Source of the DNA: Frankiaceae bacterium
GTDB taxonomy: Bacteria; Actinomycetota; Actinomycetes; BP-191
Direction of reading: 5' to 3'
Length of the DNA stretch: 64,000 nucleotides
Assembly (NCBI GenBank): GCA_035556555.1
Contig: DATMES010000021.1
Span: forward strand, 1-64,000
In this document: positions 55,929-62,992 of the stretch, piece by piece
Numbering within the stretch: the stretch's first letter is position 1
Layout of the letters: every line of letters begins with the position of its first letter
The notes under the pieces: model-generated
Databases searched by the model: none
What the model saw: only the letters and a program-made list of their open reading frames with translations
Told to the model about the DNA's origin: nothing
Program-made: the position numbers and the translations under genes

Positions 55929-57599
55929 ATGACTGACGAGATCGCCGCGGGCCGCGCGCGCTGGCAGCAGCGCTACGACGCAGCGCGGAAGCGCGACGCC
56001 GACTTCACCACCCTCTCCGGCGTCGAGGTGGAGCCGGTCTACGGCCCCCGTCCCGGTGAGACCGTCGAGGGGTTCGAGCGAATCGGCTGGCCCGGCGAGT
56101 TCCCGTTCACCCGCGGCCTGTACGCCACCGGCTACCGCACGCGGCCGTGGACGATCCGGCAGTTCGCCGGCTTCGGCAACGCGAAGCAGACCAACGAGCG
56201 CTACAAGATGATCCTCGCCGAGGGCGGGGGCGGTCTGAGCGTGGCGTTCGACATGCCGACTCTCATGGGCCGCGACAGCGACGACCCGCGCAGCCTCGGC
56301 GAGGTCGGGCACTGCGGCGTCGCGATCGACAGCGCGGCCGACATGGAGACGTTGTTCTCCGACATCAAGCTCTCCGACGTCACCACGTCGATGACGATCA
56401 GCGGCCCCGCGGTGCCCGTGTTCTGCATGTACCTCGTCGCCGCCGAGCGCGACGGCGTCGACATCTCCACGCTCGACGGCACCCTGCAGACCGACATCTT
56501 CAAGGAGTACATCGCGCAGAAGGAGTGGCTGTTCCCGCCGCAGCCGCACCTGCGCCTCATCGGCGACCTCATGGCGTACTGCGCCGCGGAGATCCCGCGC
56601 TACAAGCCGCTGTCGGTCTCCGGCTACCACATCCGCGAGGCCGGCTCGACGGCCGCGCAGGAGCTGGCGTTCACGCTCGCCGACGGCTTCGCGTACGTCG
56701 AGCTCGGGCTCTCGCGCGGCCTCGACGTCAACGTCTTCGCGCCCGGGCTGTCCTTCTTCTTCGACGCGCACGTGGACTTCTTCGAGGAGATCGCGAAGTT
56801 CCGCGCGGCGCGGCGGATCTGGGCGCGCTGGCTGCGCGACGTCTACGGCGCCACCGACGAACGCGCCCAGTGGCTGCGGTTCCACACCCAGACCGCCGGC
56901 GTCTCGCTCACCGCGCAGCAGCCCGACAACAACATCGTGCGCACGGCCATCGAGGCGCTGTCCGCGGTCCTCGGCGGCACGAACTCGCTGCACACCAACG
57001 CGTTGGACGAGGTGCTGGCGCTGCCGAGCGAGCGCGCGGCGCAGATCGCGCTGCGTACGCAGCAAGTGATCATGGAGGAGACCGGCGTCGCCAACGTCGT
57101 CGACCCGCTCGGCGGCTCCTGGTACGTCGAGGCGCTGACCGACGAGATGGAGCGGCAGGCCGAGGAGATCTTCGCCCGCATCAAGGACATGGGCACCGAC
57201 GGCACGATGACGTCGGGCATCCTGCGGGGCATCGAGGACGGCTGGTTCATGTCCGAGATCGCCGAGGCGGCGTTCCAGTACCAGACGGCCCTCGAGAAGG
57301 GCACCAAGAAGATCGTCGGGGTCAACACGCTCACGTCGTCCGACGACGACGAGCTGGAGATCCTGCGCATCAGCCACGAGGTCGAGCGCGACCAGCGGTC
57401 GCAGCTCGGCGAGCGCAAGGCCGCGCGCGACGCGGCGGCGGTGGACGCGGCGCTGGCGCGCATGGTCGCGGCGTCGCGTACCGACGAGAACATGATCCCG
57501 CCGATGCTCGACGCGGTCCGCGCCGAGGCGACGCTGGGCGAGATCTGCAACGCCCTGCGCGACGAGTGGGGCGCCTACACGGAGCCCCCGCGCTTCTAG
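55929..57599 (+). CDS. icmA: Isobutyryl-CoA mutase large subunit
   Basis: 556 residues, the TIM-barrel part of a B12-dependent acyl-CoA mutase without the C-terminal cobalamin domain. Diagnostic residues are F79 (TIRQFAGFGN; methylmalonyl-CoA mutase has Tyr) and Q197 (YIAQKEW; methylmalonyl-CoA mutase has Arg), matching IcmA F80 and Q198 from Streptomyces. It interconverts isobutyryl-CoA and n-butyryl-CoA with a separate B12-binding small subunit (IcmB), which is not in this window. ATG 7 nt after a TACCCT -10 box. Confidence 0.9.
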   Translation: MTDEIAAGRARWQQRYDAARKRDADFTTLSGVEVEPVYGPRPGETVEGFERIGWPGEFPFTRGLYATGYRTRPWTIRQFAGFGNAKQTNERYKMILAEGGGGLSVAFDMPTLMGRDSDDPRSLGEVGHCGVAIDSAADMETLFSDIKLSDVTTSMTISGPAVPVFCMYLVAAERDGVDISTLDGTLQTDIFKEYIAQKEWLFPPQPHLRLIGDLMAYCAAEIPRYKPLSVSGYHIREAGSTAAQELAFTLADGFAYVELGLSRGLDVNVFAPGLSFFFDAHVDFFEEIAKFRAARRIWARWLRDVYGATDERAQWLRFHTQTAGVSLTAQQPDNNIVRTAIEALSAVLGGTNSLHTNALDEVLALPSERAAQIALRTQQVIMEETGVANVVDPLGGSWYVEALTDEMERQAEEIFARIKDMGTDGTMTSGILRGIEDGWFMSEIAEAAFQYQTALEKGTKKIVGVNTLTSSDDDELEILRISHEVERDQRSQLGERKAARDAAAVDAALARMVAASRTDENMIPPMLDAVRAEATLGEICNALRDEWGAYTEPPRF

Positions 57600-57627
57600 G
57601 GCGTCCCTGATCTGCTGCAGGACGCCC
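57599..57627 (+). terminator. Hairpin terminator after icmA
   Basis: A perfect 8-bp stem GGGCGTCC (57599-57606) with GGACGCCC (57620-57627) and a 13-nt loop; it begins on the last base of the icmA stop codon. No U-tract. Confidence 0.65.
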
Positions 57628-57812
57628 AGGGCAGGCGCCTCGCGGCGTCGTCGCTTCTCCGCCGTGCGATCCGTGAGAGACACGTCCAGCCCGGGGTGAG
57701 GCGTGCGCCGTTGACCGGTGTGGGCATAGGGGACGACAGTGACGCCTTCGCCGTGCTTCTGCCCGTCAGAACGGGCTACCCCCGAGGAGTGCGCGGACCT
57801 AAGGAGTCCGCC

Positions 57813-58361
57813 GTGCATCGTTCCCGGGTCATGTTGCTCTGCAGCGCCCTGCTGGCAGGGGTGACGATCGCCGCGCCCGCGGCACCGGCCACCGCCGACG
57901 AGTTCAACGGCTGCAACTCGGTCAGCGGCTGCCTGCCCGACAACTTCGACCACACGTACTGCTGGGGGTCGTCGTTCACGGCGTCCGACCTGCGCTCGGC
58001 CGCGAACTACGGCATGGGGAACCTGGACAGCCAGACGTCGTACTTCGACACGTTCATCGGGACGTGCGGATCCGTGACGGACCTGATCTGGCACACCATG
58101 TCGTCGAGCACGACTCGCGGCGACTACCTCTGCCTGGCCAAGAACAGCGCCAACGAGTGCGAGCAGGCCCGCGTACGGCTGAACCCCACCCTGCTCACCA
58201 ACACGCTCAACCGGGAGAAGACGGCGTGTCATGAGATCGGCCACTCCGGCGGGCTCGCGCACAGCGACACGGCGAGTGACTGCATGGTCAACGGCGCGGT
58301 CACCAGCGGGCACCGCACCTACAACGACCACCACCGCGCCCACCTGAACAACCGGTCGTAG
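57813..58361 (+). CDS. Secreted metzincin-like protein, compact
   Basis: 182 residues. Signal peptide about 1-32 (LLCSALLAGVTIAAPAAPATA). Zinc motif HEIGHSGGLAH at 140-150, of the HExGHxxGxxH type, followed by a Met-containing segment (SDCMVNGAV) in place of the Met-turn. About eight cysteines. It is one-third the length of the metzincin at 30248 and has no propeptide-like part. GTG 57813 chosen for the AAGGAG 8 nt upstream. Followed by a lipoprotein gene 4 nt later. Confidence 0.7.
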   Translation: MHRSRVMLLCSALLAGVTIAAPAAPATADEFNGCNSVSGCLPDNFDHTYCWGSSFTASDLRSAANYGMGNLDSQTSYFDTFIGTCGSVTDLIWHTMSSSTTRGDYLCLAKNSANECEQARVRLNPTLLTNTLNREKTACHEIGHSGGLAHSDTASDCMVNGAVTSGHRTYNDHHRAHLNNRS

Positions 58362-58365
58362 CACC

Positions 58366-59001
58366 GTGCAGCGACGGTTGCCGGCAGCCGTCGCCGCCGT
58401 CATGCTGGCGTCCGCCCCGGGCTGTACCCGCGGGGCGGACGCCGGCGACGTTGCGGCGTTCGTCAGGCTGTTCGACGGCTACAGCGCGGAGTACGACAAC
58501 GTCGACGAGCCGATCCGGCTCGCCCGGATGTCCGCCGTGGTCGTGCGCGGCTCCATCGACGCGGTGCGGCCAGGCCCGGTCTACCCGCAGTTCCCCGGCG
58601 ACCCGCAGGGCGCGCGGTCGGTCGTTCTCGCGGTCCGCGTGCGGGCCGTGCTGCACGGCACGCTGCCGGACCCGGGACACCGCAGCGTCTACGTCCAGCT
58701 GCCCGCGCCGGGCGGGACCGCCGCCGAGGTGTTCGACCGGCACGCTCCGAAGGAGGCGACCGTCGTGCTCTACCTGGTCCCCAGCCGGGAGGGAGGCGCC
58801 CTTGTCACGAACCCGGACGCTGGACGTCCGGCGGGCCAGCGGCTGGTGGAACCGACGACGCCGCAGGGCTTCGTCGTCGAGGCCCCGGGTGGCGTCGTGG
58901 AGCCCACGGGACACCGGACGTTCCCGGCGGCCGCCATCGACGCGTTCGTGCCCTCGGCCGCTGTGTTCCCGTCACCCGCGCCCGCCGAGCACCACCCCTG
59001 A
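58366..59001 (+). CDS. Probable lipoprotein of unknown function
   Basis: 211 residues. Signal peptide with a possible lipobox at SAPGC (C20). The mature part has a beta-rich central section (SVVLAVRVRAVLHGTLP, RSVYVQLPAPGG, ATVVLYLVP) that resembles a small beta-barrel or OB-like fold, and a Pro-rich C-terminus. No family recognised. GTG start, 4 nt after the compact metzincin stop, so the two form an operon. Confidence 0.6.
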   Translation: MQRRLPAAVAAVMLASAPGCTRGADAGDVAAFVRLFDGYSAEYDNVDEPIRLARMSAVVVRGSIDAVRPGPVYPQFPGDPQGARSVVLAVRVRAVLHGTLPDPGHRSVYVQLPAPGGTAAEVFDRHAPKEATVVLYLVPSREGGALVTNPDAGRPAGQRLVEPTTPQGFVVEAPGGVVEPTGHRTFPAAAIDAFVPSAAVFPSPAPAEHHP

Positions 59002-59065
59002 GGGCGTCGCCGGAACGACCGGGAATGTCCTGGATTCGATTGCTCCCCTCCTGGAAGGACCCGCT

Positions 59066-59233
59066 ATGCGTCGCCTCCTCGCGCTCGTGGCCCTCGGCAC
59101 CGGCCTCACCCTCACGCCCGCCGCCGCCGACCCGCTCCCGGTCCGCGTCCCCCTGTGCGACCTCGAAGGCCACTGCGACCGCGCCTGCTACGTCGGCGGC
59201 AAGCCCGTCGTGTACTGCGGGGTGGGTCGCTGA
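59066..59233 (+). CDS. Small secreted Cys-containing peptide 1
   Basis: 55 residues. Signal peptide MRRLLALVALGTGLTLTPAAA; the mature peptide of about 34 residues has four cysteines (CDLEGHCDRACYVGGKPVVYC). A GGAAGG ribosome site lies 6-7 nt before the ATG. Its stop shares one base with the next ATG (TGATG). No family recognised. Confidence 0.6.
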   Translation: MRRLLALVALGTGLTLTPAAADPLPVRVPLCDLEGHCDRACYVGGKPVVYCGVGR

Positions 59234-59337
59234 TGCGTCTGCTGCTGGCCGCCGCGGCGCTTACCGCGACCCTGCCCATCGGGGCGGCGCAGGCGTCGTG
59301 CACCGACGACCCCTGCGCCCTGGAGTGCGCGCGCTAG
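59233..59337 (+). CDS. Small secreted Cys-containing peptide 2
   Basis: 34 residues: signal peptide MRLLLAAAALTATLPIGAAQA and a mature tail of about 13 residues with three cysteines (SCTDDPCALECAR). Translationally coupled to the peptide before it by a one-base overlap. The very short mature part is odd; it may be a remnant or a functional micropeptide. Confidence 0.45.
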   Translation: MRLLLAAAALTATLPIGAAQASCTDDPCALECAR

Positions 59338-59457
59338 GTGCTCGCGCACCTCGATGTCAAGGACCCCAGCCTGGTCTGCCCGCGCTAGAGAGATCTGCGA
59401 ACGCGACTGCGGTGTTCCCTCGCGCCTCGCTGGAGCGCGTCTTCGACGCCCGCTGCC

Positions 59458-59485
59458 CGGTCTCACGCGCGATCTTCCGAGAACG
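59458..59485 (-). repeat. Dispersed repeat, family 2, decayed copy R5 on the minus strand
   Basis: On the minus strand the bases read CGTTCTCGGAAGATC, then GCGCGTGAGACCG. This matches the family core with a deletion of about 3 nt in the middle. It is in a convergent gap, next to a strong hairpin. Confidence 0.5.
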
Positions 59486-59506
59486 ACTCCGGCCCCCGGA
59501 CACGAG

Positions 59507-59549
59507 CGAGCCCCGGGGCGCCGGGCTGGGGGCGGCTCCCCGGGGCTCG
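59507..59549. terminator. Bidirectional hairpin terminator
   Basis: A perfect 12-bp stem CGAGCCCCGGGG (59507-59518) with CCCCGGGGCTCG (59538-59549) and a 19-nt loop. It lies 22 nt after the end of the minus-strand secreted-protein gene and after the peptide genes on the plus strand. Confidence 0.7.
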
Positions 59550-59570
59550 TGCCCGGACGGCGGTCTGGGG

Positions 59571-60485
59571 CTACCGGCCGAGCCAGTACGCGAAGCCGCC
59601 GGTGTCGCGGACACCCTGCGCCTTGGTCCACGCCCCGAGCCCGAACGTCCCCGGCTCGGCCGTGGACGACGTCCCGAGGAGGCCGTGCTGGCCTGCCTTC
59701 GCGACGAAGATCGGCCCGTAGAGCGGGGTGCTCACCTCGCTCATGCTGATCGACGATCCCGCCGGGCAGCCGGGGACCCAGCGGTACTGGCCAGCGGCCT
59801 CGATGCCGTCGCTGCCGTCGTACCAGCAGGCCCCGGCCTCCGCGTACGCCGACTGGTCGGTCTTCCACCAGGCCACGGTGAACAGGTCGGCGGCGGACGT
59901 CGGCTCGACCGCCGCACCCGCGGACCAGGCGACGGGCGCACCGAACGAGGTGGCCAGCGGCACCGACTTCGAGCCGACCGGCGTGCCAGGGTTCAGCGTC
60001 ACGGAGCCGCCGAAGTTGGCGAAGCGCAGGGTGATCGTGGCGGGGACGTTGCCCTCGCTGAACGCGTAGAGGGTGTACGTCCCTCGGTGCAGGTCGTAGT
60101 GAGTCGGCATCTTCGCCTTGGAGCAGTCCGTGTAGCCCGGAAACGTCGTGTCGCACTTCACCGGCGCGTGCGGGCCGGAGGCGTAGATGTCGGACCCGAG
60201 CTGGGCAGGCACGCGGATGAACGACGCGACGTCGCCCTGGGCGTGGTTCTCGCGCAGGACCAGCCCGGTCAGGCGGCCACCGCCGGCGATGTCCACGGAC
60301 TTGCTCGTGTCGATCGCGACGAGCGCCCGGCGGGGGATGCTGATGCGCATCTTCGCGGCGCGGTCCACGGTCACGACGGTCTCGCCGGCGATCGCGGGAA
60401 GGTGGCCGGCCTGCGCCGCGCCGGGCGCGAGGCCCGCGGCGACGAGCGCTGCTGCGCAGAAACCCCGTACGACGCGTCCGCTCAT
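59571..60485 (-). CDS. Secreted protein of unknown function, candidate ECF target
   Basis: 304 residues. Signal peptide about 1-26 (VVRGFCAAALVAAGLAPGAAQA). The mature part is beta-rich with four or so cysteines (CDTTFPGYTDCSK; ACWYDGSDG; PGCPAGSS). No family recognised. ATG at 60485 with AGGAGA upstream. A CCGAACC-16-CGTCTC promoter on the same strand ends 36 nt before the ATG, so it is probably transcribed by the ECF factor encoded next to it. Confidence 0.7.
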   Translation of the reverse strand: MSGRVVRGFCAAALVAAGLAPGAAQAGHLPAIAGETVVTVDRAAKMRISIPRRALVAIDTSKSVDIAGGGRLTGLVLRENHAQGDVASFIRVPAQLGSDIYASGPHAPVKCDTTFPGYTDCSKAKMPTHYDLHRGTYTLYAFSEGNVPATITLRFANFGGSVTLNPGTPVGSKSVPLATSFGAPVAWSAGAAVEPTSAADLFTVAWWKTDQSAYAEAGACWYDGSDGIEAAGQYRWVPGCPAGSSISMSEVSTPLYGPIFVAKAGQHGLLGTSSTAEPGTFGLGAWTKAQGVRDTGGFAYWLGR

Positions 60486-60520
60486 GGCACTCTCCTAGTC
60501 AGCCCGCCGGTTCTGGGTGT

Positions 60521-60549
60521 GAGACGCCTGAGGGGGCCACATGGTTCGG
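60521..60549 (-). promoter_or_regulatory. ECF-type promoter P1, upstream of the secreted-protein gene
   Basis: Minus strand: CCGAACC (60549-60543), 16 nt, CGTCTC (60526-60521). Same boxes and spacing as P2 and P3. It is back to back with P2; the two -35 boxes are 9 nt apart. Confidence 0.7.
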
Positions 60550-60558
60550 ACGAATGTC

Positions 60559-60587
60559 CCGAACCGTAGGGGGAGGTTCGGCGTCTC
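60559..60587 (+). promoter_or_regulatory. ECF-type promoter P2, upstream of the ECF sigma gene (autoregulatory)
   Basis: CCGAACC (60559-60565), 16 nt, CGTCTC (60582-60587). The ATG at 60595 follows 7 nt after the -10 box, so the transcript is probably leaderless. The position upstream of the sigma gene suggests autoregulation. Confidence 0.75.
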
Positions 60588-60594
60588 ACTCCCG

Positions 60595-61137
60595 ATGTCC
60601 TCTTCGACGTGGGAAGTGCGCTTGCCCGAGTCCGACGTACGCCCGGCGCGGGTCGCCGGGAGCGTCAAGGCTCGCGCGGCGGCGTTCGACGCCCTCTACC
60701 AGCAGGAGTACGCCAACATCGCCGGCTACTGCTACCTGCTGGTCCGTGACGAGGAGCTGGCGCGCGACCTCACGCAGGAGGCGTTCGCCAGGCTCCTGGC
60801 GCGGTGGGTGTCGGTGCGCGAGCCCAGGCCGTTCCTCTTCCACGTCGTCACGAACCTCGCCCGCGACGTCTGGCGCCGCGACAAGCGGAGCCGCGAGGCG
60901 ATGACCGTGCTGGCGTCGCGGCCGGACGCCGAGACAGCGGCGCCCGACGGCGGCGTACGGGATGCCGTCGCGCGGCTCCCGCAGCCGCACCGCACCGTCG
61001 TGGAGCTCTACTACTACGCCGACCTGCCCGTCGCCGAGGTCGCCGCTGCCGTACGGCGGCCCGCCGGCACCACCAAGAGGTTGCTGTCCGAGGCGCGCGC
61101 CATGCTCGCCGAGGCTTTGGGAGACGACCATGCCTGA
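60595..61137 (+). CDS. ECF RNA polymerase sigma factor (SigE family)
   Basis: 180 residues. Region 2: ALYQQEYANIAGYCYLLVRDEELARDLTQEAFARLLARW, quoted in part: DEELARDLTQEAFARLLAR. Region 4: LPQPHRTVVELYYYADLPVAEVA then AGTTKRLLSEARAML. ATG 60595 was chosen over the ATG at 60541 because the P2 promoter -10 box lies between them and because it gives the usual 170-180 residues. It overlaps the membrane protein gene by 8 nt, which is usual for a sigma/anti-sigma pair. Confidence 0.88.
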   Translation: MSSSTWEVRLPESDVRPARVAGSVKARAAAFDALYQQEYANIAGYCYLLVRDEELARDLTQEAFARLLARWVSVREPRPFLFHVVTNLARDVWRRDKRSREAMTVLASRPDAETAAPDGGVRDAVARLPQPHRTVVELYYYADLPVAEVAAAVRRPAGTTKRLLSEARAMLAEALGDDHA

Positions 61138-62032
61138 GCTCGACCCGCTGCCGCAGCGGCCGCGCGTGCCGGTCTTCGCGCCGCGAACCGGGGACTACGC
61201 CGCCGTGGTCGGCCGCGCCCATCACCGGCGCCGCCGACACCTGGCGAGCGCCGGAGCCGGCGTCGCGGGCGTGGCGGTCCTCGTGGCGCTGACGACCGGG
61301 GGTGCGGCGGGGTCGTTCGGCCTCGACCCGGTGCAGCCCGCGAAGGGCATCGAGGCGCCGGAGGAGTCGCCGGTCCCCGGCGAGTCGCCGACGCCGGAAC
61401 CGAGCGAGGAGCCCACCGCCGGTCCCGGCGAGAGCGAGGAGCCCGGCGAGAACGGCGGGCCGGAGGAGAGCCCCGAGCCCCAGGAGGAGCCGAGGCCTTC
61501 GGAGTCCGACGTCGTCATCGACCCCGGCCCCGGCGGCGACGACCCGCCGCCCCCTGCGCGGAAGCCGTACGTCCTGCGCGAGGACGTGCCGATGCAGACC
61601 GCGCAGTGCGAGACGGACGCGGGCCCGGCCGCGGCCGCGGGCTGGTGCTTCCGCTACGAGGGACTGGCGAGCGTGCGCGCCGGCGAGGTCCACCCGTACC
61701 GGATGAGCGTCTGCCGGCACCTCGGACGGGGGACCGGCACGCTGAAGTTCGCGGGGGAGCAGCAGGTCGACTTCGTCGTCCAGGGCAACGGCCGCGACGA
61801 GTGGCGCTGGTCCGGGGGGTACGAGTTCGGCAAGGCCCCGACGGAGGTCAAGGTCGCCGAGAGTCGCTGCGTTCGGTGGACCGTCACCTGGGACGGCACC
61901 GACGACTTCGGCGAGCACGTACGGCCAGGGCAGTACCAGATGAGCCCCGACCTGAAGGTCACGGACTGGGGCGACGCGATCGGCGGCAGCACCAGCTACG
62001 GGTTCGGCTACCCGCTCGAGGTCACGGAGTAG
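61130..62032 (+). CDS. Probable membrane-bound anti-sigma factor
   Basis: 300 residues. A short cytoplasmic part (1-37, ending in the basic HHRRRRH) precedes one membrane segment (about 38-60). A Glu/Pro/Ser-rich linker (about 68-150) and an extracellular domain (about 150-300) with four cysteines follow. The order fits transmembrane anti-sigma factors, but the short N-terminal part does not show the zinc-binding HxxxCxxC motif of the ZAS family. Named from its coupling (8-nt overlap) to the sigma gene and from topology. Confidence 0.6.
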   Translation: MPELDPLPQRPRVPVFAPRTGDYAAVVGRAHHRRRRHLASAGAGVAGVAVLVALTTGGAAGSFGLDPVQPAKGIEAPEESPVPGESPTPEPSEEPTAGPGESEEPGENGGPEESPEPQEEPRPSESDVVIDPGPGGDDPPPPARKPYVLREDVPMQTAQCETDAGPAAAAGWCFRYEGLASVRAGEVHPYRMSVCRHLGRGTGTLKFAGEQQVDFVVQGNGRDEWRWSGGYEFGKAPTEVKVAESRCVRWTVTWDGTDDFGEHVRPGQYQMSPDLKVTDWGDAIGGSTSYGFGYPLEVTE

Positions 62033-62055
62033 CGGCCGCGGGGGAGAATGCGGGC

Positions 62056-62874
62056 ATGGACCCGACCTCGTTCTCCGTCCCCGGCGCCCCGCCCAAGGCC
62101 TCCCACGTCGTCGACGTGACGGAGGCCACGTTCGCGACCGAGGTCGTGGACCGCTCGCGCGACGTCCCCGTCGTCATCGATCTGTGGGCGTCGTGGTGCG
62201 CCCCGTGCCGCCAGCTCGGCCCCGTCCTCGAGAAGCTCGCTGCCGAGGGCAACGGCTCGTGGGTGCTCGCCAAGGTCGACGTCGACGCCAACCCGCGGAT
62301 CGCGCAGGCGCTGCAGGTCCAGGGCATCCCCGCGGTCAAGGCGATCGTCGGCGGCCAGATCGTCGACGAGTTCACCGGCGCGATGCCGGAGCCGCAGATA
62401 CGCCAGTGGCTCGAGGGGATCGGCGTCGGCGGTGGCGCGTCGGCCGACGGCGCGTCACCCGCCGACTCGCGCATCCTCGCCGGGGTCACCGCCGAGCGGC
62501 GCGGCGATCTCGAGGAGGCCAGAGCGGCGTACGACGCCGTCCTCGCCGAGCGCCCCGCCGACCCCGAGGCGCTCGCCGGTCTCGCGCGCGTCGAGCTCGT
62601 CACGCGGGCCCGCGCCACCGACGAGGCGGCGATGACGGCCCGCCTCGCCGCCGCGCCCGACGACGTCGAGGCGGCCGGCGCGCTCGCCGACCTCGACCTG
62701 CTGCGCGGCCGTACACGCGAGGCGTTCGGCAGGCTGCTCGACATCGTGCGCCGCACGTCCGGGCCCGAGCGCGACGCCGCGCGCGAACGCCTCCTCCGCC
62801 TCTTCGCCGCCGTACCGCCCGACGAGCCCGCCGTCGTCAGCGCCCGCCGCGACCTCGCGAACGCGCTCTTCTGA
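62056..62874 (+). CDS. Thioredoxin-TPR protein (YbbN/CnoX-like co-chaperone)
   Basis: 272 residues. N-terminal thioredoxin domain (about 15-125) with WASWC48APC51 active site and the cis-Pro IPAVK loop. The C-terminal 140 residues are Ala-rich helices in TPR-like repeats. E. coli YbbN/CnoX has the same plan and works with GroEL or DnaK; the kept CAPC pair suggests redox activity, which YbbN of E. coli lacks. ATG 62056 with GGGGAGA upstream. Confidence 0.85.
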   Translation: MDPTSFSVPGAPPKASHVVDVTEATFATEVVDRSRDVPVVIDLWASWCAPCRQLGPVLEKLAAEGNGSWVLAKVDVDANPRIAQALQVQGIPAVKAIVGGQIVDEFTGAMPEPQIRQWLEGIGVGGGASADGASPADSRILAGVTAERRGDLEEARAAYDAVLAERPADPEALAGLARVELVTRARATDEAAMTARLAAAPDDVEAAGALADLDLLRGRTREAFGRLLDIVRRTSGPERDAARERLLRLFAAVPPDEPAVVSARRDLANALF

Positions 62875-62882
62875 AGCTGCAA

Positions 62883-62932
62883 GCGTTTCCTGCAGCGAAC
62901 GCCGTACTGCTCGCGTTCGCTGCAGGAAACGC
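62883..62932 (+). terminator. Perfect 20-bp palindromic hairpin after the thioredoxin gene
   Basis: GCGTTTCCTGCAGCGAACGC (62883-62902) and its exact reverse complement (62913-62932) with a 10-nt loop. It starts 9 nt after the stop codon. There is no U-tract; the function as terminator is inferred. Confidence 0.75.
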
Positions 62933-62957
62933 CGGCATGTCCGGGCGCCGAGACGGA

Positions 62958-62986
62958 CCGAACCATCCAGAACGCCCAGGCGTCTC
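62958..62986 (+). promoter_or_regulatory. ECF-type promoter P3, upstream of the BNR-repeat protein
   Basis: CCGAACC (62958-62964), 16 nt, CGTCTC (62981-62986). The sequence from the -10 box to the ATG (CGTCTCACTCCC then ATG at 62993) matches P2 except for one extra base there, so the transcript is probably leaderless. Confidence 0.72.
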
Positions 62987-62992
62987 ACTCCC

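Noticed and set aside
51113-55930. A 1605-codon open frame on the minus strand opposite the giant secreted protein
   Set aside because: Antisense shadow: Arg/Gly/Ala-rich low-complexity translation without signal peptide or motif. The plus-strand frame has a signal peptide and domains.
60541-60594. ATG at 60541 as start of the ECF gene, giving 198 residues
   Set aside because: It lies upstream of the -10 box of the promoter that drives the gene and inside the -35 region. The start at 60595 fits the leaderless promoter and family length.
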